From the NCBI GenBank assembly GCA_913031555.1, contig CAJWDO010000125.1:1-5520 (forward strand): DNA of 5,520 nucleotides. Direction: 5' to 3'. This DNA comes from an uncultured Alphaproteobacteria bacterium (GTDB lineage Bacteria > Pseudomonadota > Alphaproteobacteria > Puniceispirillales > Puniceispirillaceae). Position numbers and translations under genes: made by a program. A model generated the notes under the pieces. It searched no databases. It was not told where the DNA came from and saw only the letters and a program-made list of their open reading frames with translations. Shown piece by piece: positions 1-5,520 of this stretch (its first letter is position 1; the number at the start of each line of letters is the position of its first letter).

Positions 1-733
1 GGTTCGGCGGCATGAAACAGTTATTGACGAAATAATGCGCCTCGAGCCGCGCCATGCTCAGCGCCGACCAACCGGTCACCCGCCTCACACCCGCGCGCAA
101 TGTCGAACAGCTTGTCTCATATGATGCCCATCGCTCCGCCGCCGGTTGATGCACAAGAGCCTGATCACTCGTCAGCTTGTCGTGATAGCTAAGCAGGATA
201 TCATTCTGTTCATCTTCGGTCAGAAAGCCGATAAATTCCTCATGCGCTTCCGGAAAGAAGCGACCCATATCATGGAGAAACCAATCCACCTCCGCGCGCG
301 TGCCGAGGAAAATGCCGCGCAGCACCAGCCCGATGACACGTTCCGGATTGGCAATCGCATAGGCCAGCGCAAGCGTACTGCCCCAGGAACCTCCAAACAA
401 AAGCCAGCTTTCGATTCCAAGGTGAATCCGCAACGCCTCTATATCGGCAATCAGGTCCTGAGTGGTGTTCTGCGCCATCTCTCCATGCGGGGTAGATCTG
501 CCGCACCCGCGCTGGTCAAACAACACACAATGAAACCTGTCAGGGTTGAACAACCTTCGATGTGTTGCGGATATTCCGGCCCCCGGACCACCATGAATGA
601 ACAGAACGGGCCGGCCATCGGCGCAACCGACCTGTTCGAAATAAATCTGGTGAAGACCACGATCGAGCTTGCCGCTACCAAAAGGCGGCTGTACCGGAAA
701 CAGCTCTTTTTCCTGAATGAATGCGTTCGCCAT
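1..733 (-). CDS. pip: Proline iminopeptidase, alpha/beta hydrolase (C-terminus beyond window)
   Basis: This cytoplasmic serine peptidase (family S33) removes N-terminal proline from peptides. The 244 visible codons read without a break from the ATG at 733 to the left edge. They begin MANAFIQEKELFPVQPPFGSG, the usual family opening, with no signal peptide. Visible motifs are the oxyanion-hole HGGPGAG (residues 47-53), DQRGCGRS (73-80), and the nucleophile elbow GGSWGS (114-119) with Ser116 as predicted nucleophile. The cap region follows, including WAAYE-like WASYE near residue 205. Family members are about 310-320 residues, so roughly 70 residues, including the catalytic Asp and His, should lie off the left edge. 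The ATG has no clear Shine-Dalgarno (GGTAAC precedes it), which may mean a leaderless message. It follows carD in the same direction but is separated by a terminator, so it is probably its own unit. Family assignment is firm. Confidence 0.95.
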   Translation of the reverse strand, partial: MANAFIQEKELFPVQPPFGSGKLDRGLHQIYFEQVGCADGRPVLFIHGGPGAGISATHRRLFNPDRFHCVLFDQRGCGRSTPHGEMAQNTTQDLIADIEALRIHLGIESWLLFGGSWGSTLALAYAIANPERVIGLVLRGIFLGTRAEVDWFLHDMGRFFPEAHEEFIGFLTEDEQNDILLSYHDKLTSDQALVHQPAAERWASYETSCSTLRAGVRRVTGWSALSMARLEAHYFVNNCFMPPN

Positions 734-739
734 GTTACC

Positions 740-767
740 AGCATATCACATAAATGCGGCGCGTGAA
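740..767 (-). promoter_or_regulatory. Candidate pip promoter (leaderless geometry)
   Basis: Read on the minus strand, TTCACG (762-767) and TATGCT (740-745) are separated by 16 bp and each match 4 of 6 consensus positions. The -10-like box ends six bases before the pip ATG, which would place the transcript start at or next to the start codon. An alternative -35 (TTGACT, 785-790) is better by itself but its 17-bp-spaced partner is the poor -10 TTCACG. Seen by eye only. Confidence 0.3.
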
Positions 768-845
768 TTGGTCTGCGCCTCACAAGTCAATTTCGATTGC
801 CGTTTGTGAATATCGATGAGCGCCCTCGAAACCACATGACACGAA

Positions 846-888
846 ACAACGAAAAAGGGGCAGTCGAAACAACCCCCTTTTTCATTGT
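846..888 (-). terminator. Rho-independent terminator after carD, possibly bidirectional
   Basis: A perfect 10 bp stem pairs 851-860 with 874-883 around a 13-base loop, and continues after one C/A mismatch with four more pairs (846-849 with 885-888). On the minus strand the 3' arm is four C followed by five T, the layout of an intrinsic terminator whose U-tract forms part of the stem. It lies about 56 bases past the carD stop. The A-rich other arm gives a T-run on the plus strand as well, so it could act in both directions, though no plus-strand gene is visible here. Confidence 0.8.
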
Positions 889-943
889 CATCGTTTGGCT
901 CAACGGTTGGAAAGCCGGCTGAAAAGACGGTCGTAAGGCCCTA

Positions 944-1447
944 TCAGGCGACGTCCATCAAATCTTCAAGCTTTGTCGCCGCGGCTTCCTGATCGATTTT
1001 CTCGATGGCGGCAAACTCGCGGGCCAGTCGCTCAAGCGCCGCCTGGTACATCTGGCGCTCGGAATAGGATTGTTCGGACTGGTTCGTGCGACGATGCAGG
1101 TCGCGCACAACCTCGGCAATGGACACCGGGTCGCCGGACTTGATCTTGGTTTCATATTCCTGTGCCCGGCGCGACCACATTGTCCGGCGAACACGGGCCT
1201 TGCCCTGCAATGTGGTGATGGCCTGCTCCATCTGCTTTTTCGAGCTGAGGGTACGCAACCCGAGAGACCGGGCCTTTTCCATCGGAACGCGCAGTGTCAT
1301 ACGGTCATGTTCAAAACGAACAACAAGCATCTCAATCGTGGCACCGCTGATCTCGCGGCTTTCAGTTCCCAGAATACGGCCGACACCATGCGTCGGATAC
1401 ACCACGAAATCGCCTTCCTTGAAGGCGGAATCTGTCTTTTTTGCCAT
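944..1447 (-). CDS. carD: CarD/CdnL-family RNA polymerase-binding transcription factor
   Basis: Members of this family bind the RNA polymerase beta subunit near promoters and stabilise the open complex, affecting rRNA and growth genes. The protein has 167 residues, a normal length for alphaproteobacterial members. The N-terminal CarD_CdnL_TRCF domain (about residues 10-65) starts EGDFVVYPTHGVGRI (11-25). A helical C-terminal DNA-contacting domain follows (about 70-165), with the basic RVRRTMWSRRAQEYETK stretch (86-102). Trp91 sits where the family keeps a tryptophan that wedges into the upstream edge of the bubble. The ATG at 1447 has AGGGAAG at 1453-1459, five bases away. The gene lies downstream of fdxA after a 264 bp gap and before a strong terminator. 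I recall fdxA-carD adjacency as common in alphaproteobacteria. Family assignment is certain; the exact regulon is not visible. Confidence 0.95.
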   Translation of the reverse strand: MAKKTDSAFKEGDFVVYPTHGVGRILGTESREISGATIEMLVVRFEHDRMTLRVPMEKARSLGLRTLSSKKQMEQAITTLQGKARVRRTMWSRRAQEYETKIKSGDPVSIAEVVRDLHRRTNQSEQSYSERQMYQAALERLAREFAAIEKIDQEAAATKLEDLMDVA

Positions 1448-1594
1448 TAAGTCTTCCCTGTAGACTTTCGCCGTTGGTCAGAATGCGCTTTGCCGGTCTC
1501 CCGTCGGTCATGCGCTGTGCCATTACGTGTCTCCACATGCCACCACACGTCACCACAGAGCCCTGCAAACCAACTCAAACCAAACAAAGTGGCG

Positions 1595-1620
1595 CCCGGT
1601 TCCGATCACCTTGGAACGGG
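1595..1620 (-). other. Hairpin in the fdxA-carD gap (carD leader or weak fdxA terminator)
   Basis: Eight base pairs form between GTTCC (1599-1603) and GGAAC (1613-1617) and between CCC (1595-1597) and GGG (1618-1620), with G1598 bulged and a nine-base loop. On the minus strand it is followed by GCGCCACTTTGTTTGG, which is only mildly T-rich and has no clean U-tract. It lies about 90 bases past the fdxA stop, so it may end fdxA transcripts weakly. If the promoter at 1658-1686 is used, it lies in the carD leader instead. Confidence 0.35.
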
Positions 1621-1657
1621 TAATGCCAGCGTCAGTCAGTTGTTGTAACCAGACAGT

Positions 1658-1686
1658 AACATACCCGAAATTAACGGGAAAATCAA
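1658..1686 (-). promoter_or_regulatory. Candidate carD promoter
   Basis: On the minus strand, TTGATT (1681-1686) and TATGTT (1658-1663) are separated by exactly 17 bp; they match sigma70 consensus at 4 of 6 and 4 of 6 positions. The box pair starts 26 bases past the fdxA stop. A transcript from here would begin near 1651 and carry about 200 bases of leader before carD. No better pair was found nearer to the gene. Seen by eye only. Confidence 0.4.
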
Positions 1687-1711
1687 TCAGCTCAGGTGGA
1701 CGCGGGGCCGG

Positions 1712-2050
1712 TCAGCTTCCCTGCCCGGGGTTGCGAGAGAAGTGTTTCTCGTATTTTCCCTTTTCTTCCTGCGCCGCCTCGGCATTCGGCATCGGGTCAG
1801 AGCGTTGCGCGATGTTGGGCCAGATTTCCGACATTTCACGATTGAGCTCCAGCCATTTCTCGGCTTCCGGCTCGGAATCAGGAAGGATGGCTTCCGGCGG
1901 GCACTCCGGCTCGCACACCCCGCAATCGATGCATTCGTCGGGATGAATGACAAGCATGTTCTCGCCCTCATAGAAACAATCAACCGGGCAGACCTCGACG
2001 CAGTCGGTGTATTTGCAGTTGATGCAATTGTCATTGACGATATAGGTCAT
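1712..2050 (-). CDS. fdxA: 7Fe ferredoxin, [3Fe-4S][4Fe-4S] FdxA type
   Basis: This small soluble electron carrier is expected in the cytoplasm. The 112-residue protein has the full cysteine pattern of Azotobacter ferredoxin I shifted by one residue. By that homology Cys9, Cys17 and Cys50 hold the [3Fe-4S] cluster, and Cys21, Cys40, Cys43 and Cys46 hold the [4Fe-4S] cluster. Cys12 and Cys25 match the non-ligand cysteines of that protein. CVEVCPVDC (17-25) and CIDCGVCEPECPPEAI (40-55) are the diagnostic segments. An acidic helical tail (about 60-112) follows, also typical of FdxA. The ATG at 2050 has GGAGAT at 2057-2062, six bases away. It follows the TerB-like gene by 94 bp and probably has its own promoter. 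Its redox partners cannot be read from this window. Confidence 0.96.
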   Translation of the reverse strand: MTYIVNDNCINCKYTDCVEVCPVDCFYEGENMLVIHPDECIDCGVCEPECPPEAILPDSEPEAEKWLELNREMSEIWPNIAQRSDPMPNAEAAQEEKGKYEKHFSRNPGQGS

Positions 2051-2082
2051 CTGGCGATCTCCATGCGCATCTCACGCGGCGC

Positions 2083-2111
2083 GTTTTATCGTAAAGGCAG
2101 GATGTCCACAA
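2083..2111 (-). promoter_or_regulatory. Candidate fdxA promoter
   Basis: On the minus strand, TTGTGG (2106-2111) and TAAAAC (2083-2088) are separated by 17 bp. The predicted start near 2076 leaves a leader of about 26 bases that contains the fdxA Shine-Dalgarno. A lone TATGAT at 2118-2123 is closer to consensus as a -10 but has no convincing -35 partner. Seen by eye only. Confidence 0.4.
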
Positions 2112-2144
2112 GAGCGGATCATACCGGTTTCCGGCCTCTTGGCG

Positions 2145-2609
2145 TCATCCCATATTCTCGATCCGCATCCGTGCCCGTTTGGCGGCGTGGCCGGATTCAA
2201 TATCATCTACATAAAGCAGGCCGGCAAGCCGGCGCATCAGCTGCGCCTCGTAATCATGTACCTCGCCATCGGCAAGCACCACCATCCAGGCCATCTCCAT
2301 GATCGCGATCCTGTCTTCGGCATCGGTTTCTGACCTGATAGAGCGCGTCAGCGCGTGAATCTCGACCCGCTCGGCATGCCATGACAGCGCGGTGTCAATC
2401 AAACCTTCAACCGCGCTGGCATCTATGGTCGGCTGCGCTGCCAGAATGCGGGCGATCTGCGCGCGCTCACCGGCATCAAGGTCACCATCCGCCATCGCCG
2501 CCTCGACAAGGAGGCTGGCCATAACGGTGGCCCATTCCGAATCGCCGCCCGGTGCGGCTTCCTGATCCTCGGTAAATTCGCGTATCCAGTTTCCCAGCTT
2601 GGCAATCAT
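2145..2609 (-). CDS. TerB-like (tellurite-resistance TerB family) protein
   Basis: A 154-residue, soluble, largely helical acidic protein resembling the TerB / COG4103 group; the biochemical role of chromosomal stand-alone members is not settled. Two matching acidic motifs are visible, ADGDLDAGE (40-48) and ADGEVHDYE (113-121), each following a hydrophobic helix. This is the characteristic paired layout of the TerB fold, whose acidic residues are thought to bind metal. There is no signal peptide or membrane span. I chose the ATG at 2609; a TTG three bases upstream (2612) is also in frame and fits the Shine-Dalgarno spacing. The gene starts 35 bp after the S4-protein stop and is probably cotranscribed with it. 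No other ter genes are present, so tellurite resistance should not be assumed from the family name. The fold is likely, the function unknown. Confidence 0.8.
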   Translation of the reverse strand: MIAKLGNWIREFTEDQEAAPGGDSEWATVMASLLVEAAMADGDLDAGERAQIARILAAQPTIDASAVEGLIDTALSWHAERVEIHALTRSIRSETDAEDRIAIMEMAWMVVLADGEVHDYEAQLMRRLAGLLYVDDIESGHAAKRARMRIENMG

Positions 2610-2618
2610 CAATCAATA

Positions 2619-2625
2619 CCCTCCT
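2619..2625 (-). promoter_or_regulatory. Strong Shine-Dalgarno of the TerB-like gene
   Basis: AGGAGGG on the minus strand is a near-perfect match to the 16S tail. It lies nine bases before the ATG at 2609 and six before the in-frame TTG at 2612, so spacing alone does not separate the two starts; codon preference favours ATG. It is the strongest ribosome binding site in the window, suggesting efficient translation independent of the upstream gene. Confidence 0.8.
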
Positions 2626-2644
2626 GCGGCGCGGCTGTCCCCGA

Positions 2645-3049
2645 TCATTCGAGGTCAGATTTCAAATTCTGTGTCGCCCGGCGGTCGCGTTTGGTTGGCC
2701 GCCCGGCCCCTCGTTCGCGGCTTTCGAATGCAGGATCCAACATCTTTGCCCCGGACACGCGTTTCGGCACCTCTGGCGACAGATCCTCATATAGCATCAC
2801 CGCCTCGATGGCGGGTCCACGGCGCGACCCTAGCGTCACAATTCTTATCACCTTGACCCGGTCACCCTGCATGAAGGTCAGCACCTGCCCCGGCTGGGCG
2901 GCGCGATGCGGCTTGCTCATCACCTCGCCATTGAGCCGAAAGCGCCCACCGGCAATAGCCCTTGTCGCCAGCGCACGGGTCTTGAAGAAACGCGCATACC
3001 ACAGCCACTTGTCGAGCCGCAGCGAAGACTCACCGGCCATGCCGGTCAC
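2645..3049 (-). CDS. S4-domain RNA-binding protein, Hsp15-like
   Basis: The protein has 134 residues, close to E. coli Hsp15 (HslR, 133 residues), which binds stalled 50S subunits carrying nascent peptidyl-tRNA. The S4 domain occupies about residues 9-60, with RLDKWLWYARFFKTR (11-25) and GGRFRLNG (34-41) as hallmark segments. A short beta region follows, then a very basic C-terminal tail containing GRPTKRDRR (about 115-123), as in Hsp15. The start is taken as GTG at 3049, which overlaps the helicase stop as GTGA; the ATG at 3040 is a reasonable alternative. Neither has a visible Shine-Dalgarno, which fits translation by coupling to the upstream helicase. Family membership is firm; whether it does the same ribosome-rescue job as HslR is inference. 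Confidence 0.9.
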   Translation of the reverse strand: MTGMAGESSLRLDKWLWYARFFKTRALATRAIAGGRFRLNGEVMSKPHRAAQPGQVLTFMQGDRVKVIRIVTLGSRRGPAIEAVMLYEDLSPEVPKRVSGAKMLDPAFESRERGAGRPTKRDRRATQNLKSDLE

Positions 3050-5520
3050 GATTTCAGTTTTAAATCCGCAAGCACGGCGAAAGGTGATTGCGGGTCAGGC
3101 TCACGGTTCTTGGCGCTGACATTCTGCTGCCTGTCCTGCTTGCCGCGGTTCGGGCGGCCGCCCTTGGCCGCCCCCTTGCGGCCAGCCGGCCGTGACTTTC
3201 GGCGATCACCTTCCTGCTGTGGCCGGTCTTCACGCCGGCCACCGGCAGGACGCTGGCGCCGCAAACGCTCAAACACCTGAATCGGCGGCTTTTCAGGATC
3301 CTCGTCGGGTTCCTCGCTGACAATCTTGCAATTCATATCAAGCAGCATCGCCGCCATCTGTTCCCGCGTGGCGCCGGCCAGCGACAGCATGTCTTCGCTG
3401 ATCCTGAACTGGCCCTCGCGCGACGCGTTGCGAACAAGAAACGCCACCCGCTCCACCATGTCGACCCGCATCACCCGGCCACCAAGCCGCCGATAGCCTG
3501 TCGCCAGCCAGAATTCATCCGGTACGCCCTCTACTGCGTCGATGGCTACACGGCCGGCCGGTGCCGGCGCGTGAAAGCTGCCCGGCTCACCGTGGAACAG
3601 GTTCCACAGCAGGGCGCGAAGTTCGATCTGCGCAGGCTTCAGAAGCTCGGGAAGATATGCCGCTTCCACCCCGAAACGAAGACCAAGACGCGCCAGTCGC
3701 GGCTTGTCAGTCTCACTCAGGCCACGAAGCTGCTGTGACGCCTGCATCGAGGGGACCGTGCCAAGCTGCTCGAACAGCATGAAGGCAAGTCCCCGTGCCG
3801 CGCCGGACAGCGGTTCCGGCGTCGTGTCGGGTGCCGGCTCTGCCGCTTCGACAATCTCGGGCTGCTCGACCGGCGGCGTGGCCGCAATCTCGTCCTTCGT
3901 CGGACCGTCCAGCACTTCGTCTGTATCAGCCTTCGACGTCGCCGGGTTTGACCGCGGCGTCCGGCGTTCGGGCAGCGGCGCGGTCTCTGGTGTTTCTAGA
4001 ACCACCAGCCTGCCGAGGACCTCGCGGACATGCGCGGCGACAAATTCCGAAAGCCGGCCGGTCAGCCGCTGCGTCTGATCGATCGACAACAACTCACTGG
4101 CGATAAGATCCGGTCGCGGCGCATAGAGGCCGTCGCCCCTGACTAGCCGTGCCACGGCGGCATCACGCCAGCGGATCTGTCCTTCATTGTCCAGCTTGAA
4201 TGCCGCCGTCGCCGAAGCCGCGAAGGCCCGCACACGCGACTCGATTTCATCGGGAAGGCCTCGCCGCGCCGCCGCCAGAATGGTTGCCTTCTCGTCCCCC
4301 TCGCTAAGCGTGGGGCGGAACACAAACCCTTCCAGAATGCCGACTTCCTCACCTTCGACCAGAACGGTACCATCACTTTTCACCGAGGCCATGAGATTCC
4401 TTGTTTCCTTCAATTTCCGGCTCAGATGCGCTGCACGCAGATCGATGAACCGCTCCGACAGCCGCTGGTGCAGACTGTCTGACAGCCGATCCTCAATCGA
4501 ACGCGCCCGATCCTGCCATTCTGCGGGGTTGTCTGTCCAGTCCGCACGATGCGTGACATAGGTCCAGGTGCGGATATAGGCAAGCCGCGTCATCAGCGTG
4601 TCGATATCACCATCCAGCCTGTCGAGCTGCGACATCGCCTGCGCCACCATATCGCTGCCAAGCCTGCCTGTCTCGGCAAGCTGGCCATAAAGTGTCGCCA
4701 GCAAATCGTAATGATCATCGCTCAGGCTCTGCCGAAAGTCCGGAATGCACGCAACATCCCACAACAGATTGACCTGCCGCGCGCCGACCGCGCGATCACG
4801 GATCACCGGCCGCTCGGCAAGCGAAACCAGCGCACGATGGTCAATGGCATCGGCCTTTCGAAGCAGGAAGGGCAACGGCGGTGGTGCCTCAAGCGAGGCC
4901 AGAAGTGTTTCCACCGACGAGAAATCGATGTCACGCGAACGCCACCAGAAGCTGCGGATCGGCGGAAAGCGATGCTGTTCGATGGCATCGATCATTTCGG
5001 GTTCGGGCACTTCGCACCCCTCGGTCACACCAAAAGTACCGTCATTGGTGTGGCGGCCGGCGCGGCCGGCAATCTGCGCCATTTCAGCAGCGGCAAGACG
5101 GCGCATCCGACGGCCATCGAACTTCATATCGGAGGCAAGCGCCACATGGCCAAGATCGAGATTAAGCCCCATGCCGATGGCGTCGGTGGCGACCAGGAAA
5201 TCGACATCACCATTCTGGTAAAGTTCGACCTGAGCATTGCGGGTTCGCGGACTGAGGCGTCCCATCACCACCGCCGCCCCGCCACGCTGGCGCCGCACAA
5301 GCTCGGCAATCTGATAGACATCGGCGGCACTGAAGGCGACGACAGCGCTGCGGCGCGGCAGTCTGGTCAGCTTCTTGGACCCGGCAAAACTGAGGTTCGA
5401 CAGCCGCTGGCGGGACTCGAAGCGCGCGTCGGGCAGCATCTGGCGGAGCAGCGGGCCAGCCGTCTCGGCGCCAAGTAACATCGTTTCATGGATCCCGCGC
5501 GCATGCAGGATGCGGTCGGT
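3046..5520 (-). CDS. Suv3-like superfamily 2 RNA helicase (N-terminus beyond window)
   Basis: The last 824 residues of an ATP-dependent helicase are visible; the reading frame stays open to the right edge, so the methionine at 5481 is internal (preceded by TDRILHARGIHET). Present, in visible-residue numbering, are the second RecA-like domain with VVAFS (about 60-64), GRLSP (87-91), ATDAIGMGLNL (motif V, 111-121) and QIAGRAGR (motif VI, 149-156). These closely resemble mitochondrial Suv3 RNA helicase. Motifs I and II must lie off the edge. A helical region follows to about 510, then a Pro/Glu-rich linker (about 510-575), a second folded region, and an Arg/Gly/Lys-rich tail (about 753-805) ending in SPFAVLADLK. 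The full gene probably encodes over 1,000 residues. It overlaps the S4-protein gene, suggesting joint RNA work. The RNA targets are unknown. Confidence 0.9.
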   Translation of the reverse strand, partial: TDRILHARGIHETMLLGAETAGPLLRQMLPDARFESRQRLSNLSFAGSKKLTRLPRRSAVVAFSAADVYQIAELVRRQRGGAAVVMGRLSPRTRNAQVELYQNGDVDFLVATDAIGMGLNLDLGHVALASDMKFDGRRMRRLAAAEMAQIAGRAGRHTNDGTFGVTEGCEVPEPEMIDAIEQHRFPPIRSFWWRSRDIDFSSVETLLASLEAPPPLPFLLRKADAIDHRALVSLAERPVIRDRAVGARQVNLLWDVACIPDFRQSLSDDHYDLLATLYGQLAETGRLGSDMVAQAMSQLDRLDGDIDTLMTRLAYIRTWTYVTHRADWTDNPAEWQDRARSIEDRLSDSLHQRLSERFIDLRAAHLSRKLKETRNLMASVKSDGTVLVEGEEVGILEGFVFRPTLSEGDEKATILAAARRGLPDEIESRVRAFAASATAAFKLDNEGQIRWRDAAVARLVRGDGLYAPRPDLIASELLSIDQTQRLTGRLSEFVAAHVREVLGRLVVLETPETAPLPERRTPRSNPATSKADTDEVLDGPTKDEIAATPPVEQPEIVEAAEPAPDTTPEPLSGAARGLAFMLFEQLGTVPSMQASQQLRGLSETDKPRLARLGLRFGVEAAYLPELLKPAQIELRALLWNLFHGEPGSFHAPAPAGRVAIDAVEGVPDEFWLATGYRRLGGRVMRVDMVERVAFLVRNASREGQFRISEDMLSLAGATREQMAAMLLDMNCKIVSEEPDEDPEKPPIQVFERLRRQRPAGGRREDRPQQEGDRRKSRPAGRKGAAKGGRPNRGKQDRQQNVSAKNREPDPQSPFAVLADLKLKS

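Noticed and set aside
146..766. 206-codon plus-strand reading frame opposite pip
   Set aside because: It is the antisense of a clearly recognised hydrolase, with no family resemblance.
220..783. Several short minus-strand reading frames over the pip region suggesting a broken gene
   Set aside because: The true pip frame, from the ATG at 733, is open without a stop to the left edge and carries all expected motifs. The short frames are in other phases.
827..870. Three CGAAAC copies between carD and pip
   Set aside because: The copies are unevenly spaced (15 and 23 bp) and too short to stand out from chance; one lies in the terminator loop.
1362..1568. Upstream minus-strand reading frame overlapping the carD start out of frame
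   Set aside because: It has no Shine-Dalgarno, starts with TTG, and its overlapping part is a shadow of carD. A regulatory upstream frame cannot be excluded but is unsupported.
1664..1678. CCCG...CGGG hairpin just after fdxA as terminator
   Set aside because: Four base pairs with no T-run after it; it is better explained as the spacer of the candidate carD promoter.
2124..2134. CCGG-TTT-CCGG hairpin after the TerB-like gene as terminator
   Set aside because: The stem is only four base pairs and no T-run follows on the minus strand.
2145..2609. Tellurite resistance island
   Set aside because: Only a single TerB-like protein is present, with no TerC, TerD, TerA or other ter gene in view.
4549..5478. 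309-codon plus-strand reading frame opposite the helicase
   Set aside because: Long antisense frames are common in GC-rich coding DNA. Its translation shows no domain, and the opposite strand holds helicase motifs V and VI.

Overview
The window looks like an ordinary chromosomal stretch from a moderately GC-rich alphaproteobacterium. The evidence is protein style and gene order. A Suv3-like RNA helicase, an S4-domain (Hsp15-like) protein, a 7Fe ferredoxin of the FdxA type and a CarD/CdnL-family RNA polymerase-binding protein lie in series, an arrangement I recall from many alphaproteobacteria. I cannot name the genus; this is inference without a database search.

All six genes are on the minus strand, so transcription runs from right to left. 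From the right edge: (1) the C-terminal 824 residues of a large ATP-dependent RNA helicase, whose N-terminal half lies outside the window; (2) an Hsp15-like S4 RNA-binding protein that overlaps the helicase stop by 4 bp (GTGA); (3) 35 bp further on, a TerB-like small acidic protein with a strong Shine-Dalgarno; (4) after a 94 bp gap with a plausible sigma70-type promoter, the ferredoxin fdxA; (5) after a 264 bp gap with a candidate promoter and some dyad structure, carD; (6) after a 210 bp gap containing a good intrinsic terminator, the first 244 codons of proline iminopeptidase (pip), which runs off the left edge.

Helicase, S4 protein and probably the TerB-like gene form one translationally linked group whose first two members point to RNA or ribosome maintenance. 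fdxA and carD each appear able to start their own transcripts, and pip is separated from carD by a terminator. All six frames are intact as far as visible; I found no frameshift, IS element, tRNA, rRNA, CRISPR array or sign of recent transfer.

I found no convincing new multi-gene system. The points worth a second look are modest: the TerB-like gene sitting inside an otherwise familiar gene order, a possible leaderless start of pip, a long structured leader before carD, and the disordered basic tail of the helicase.
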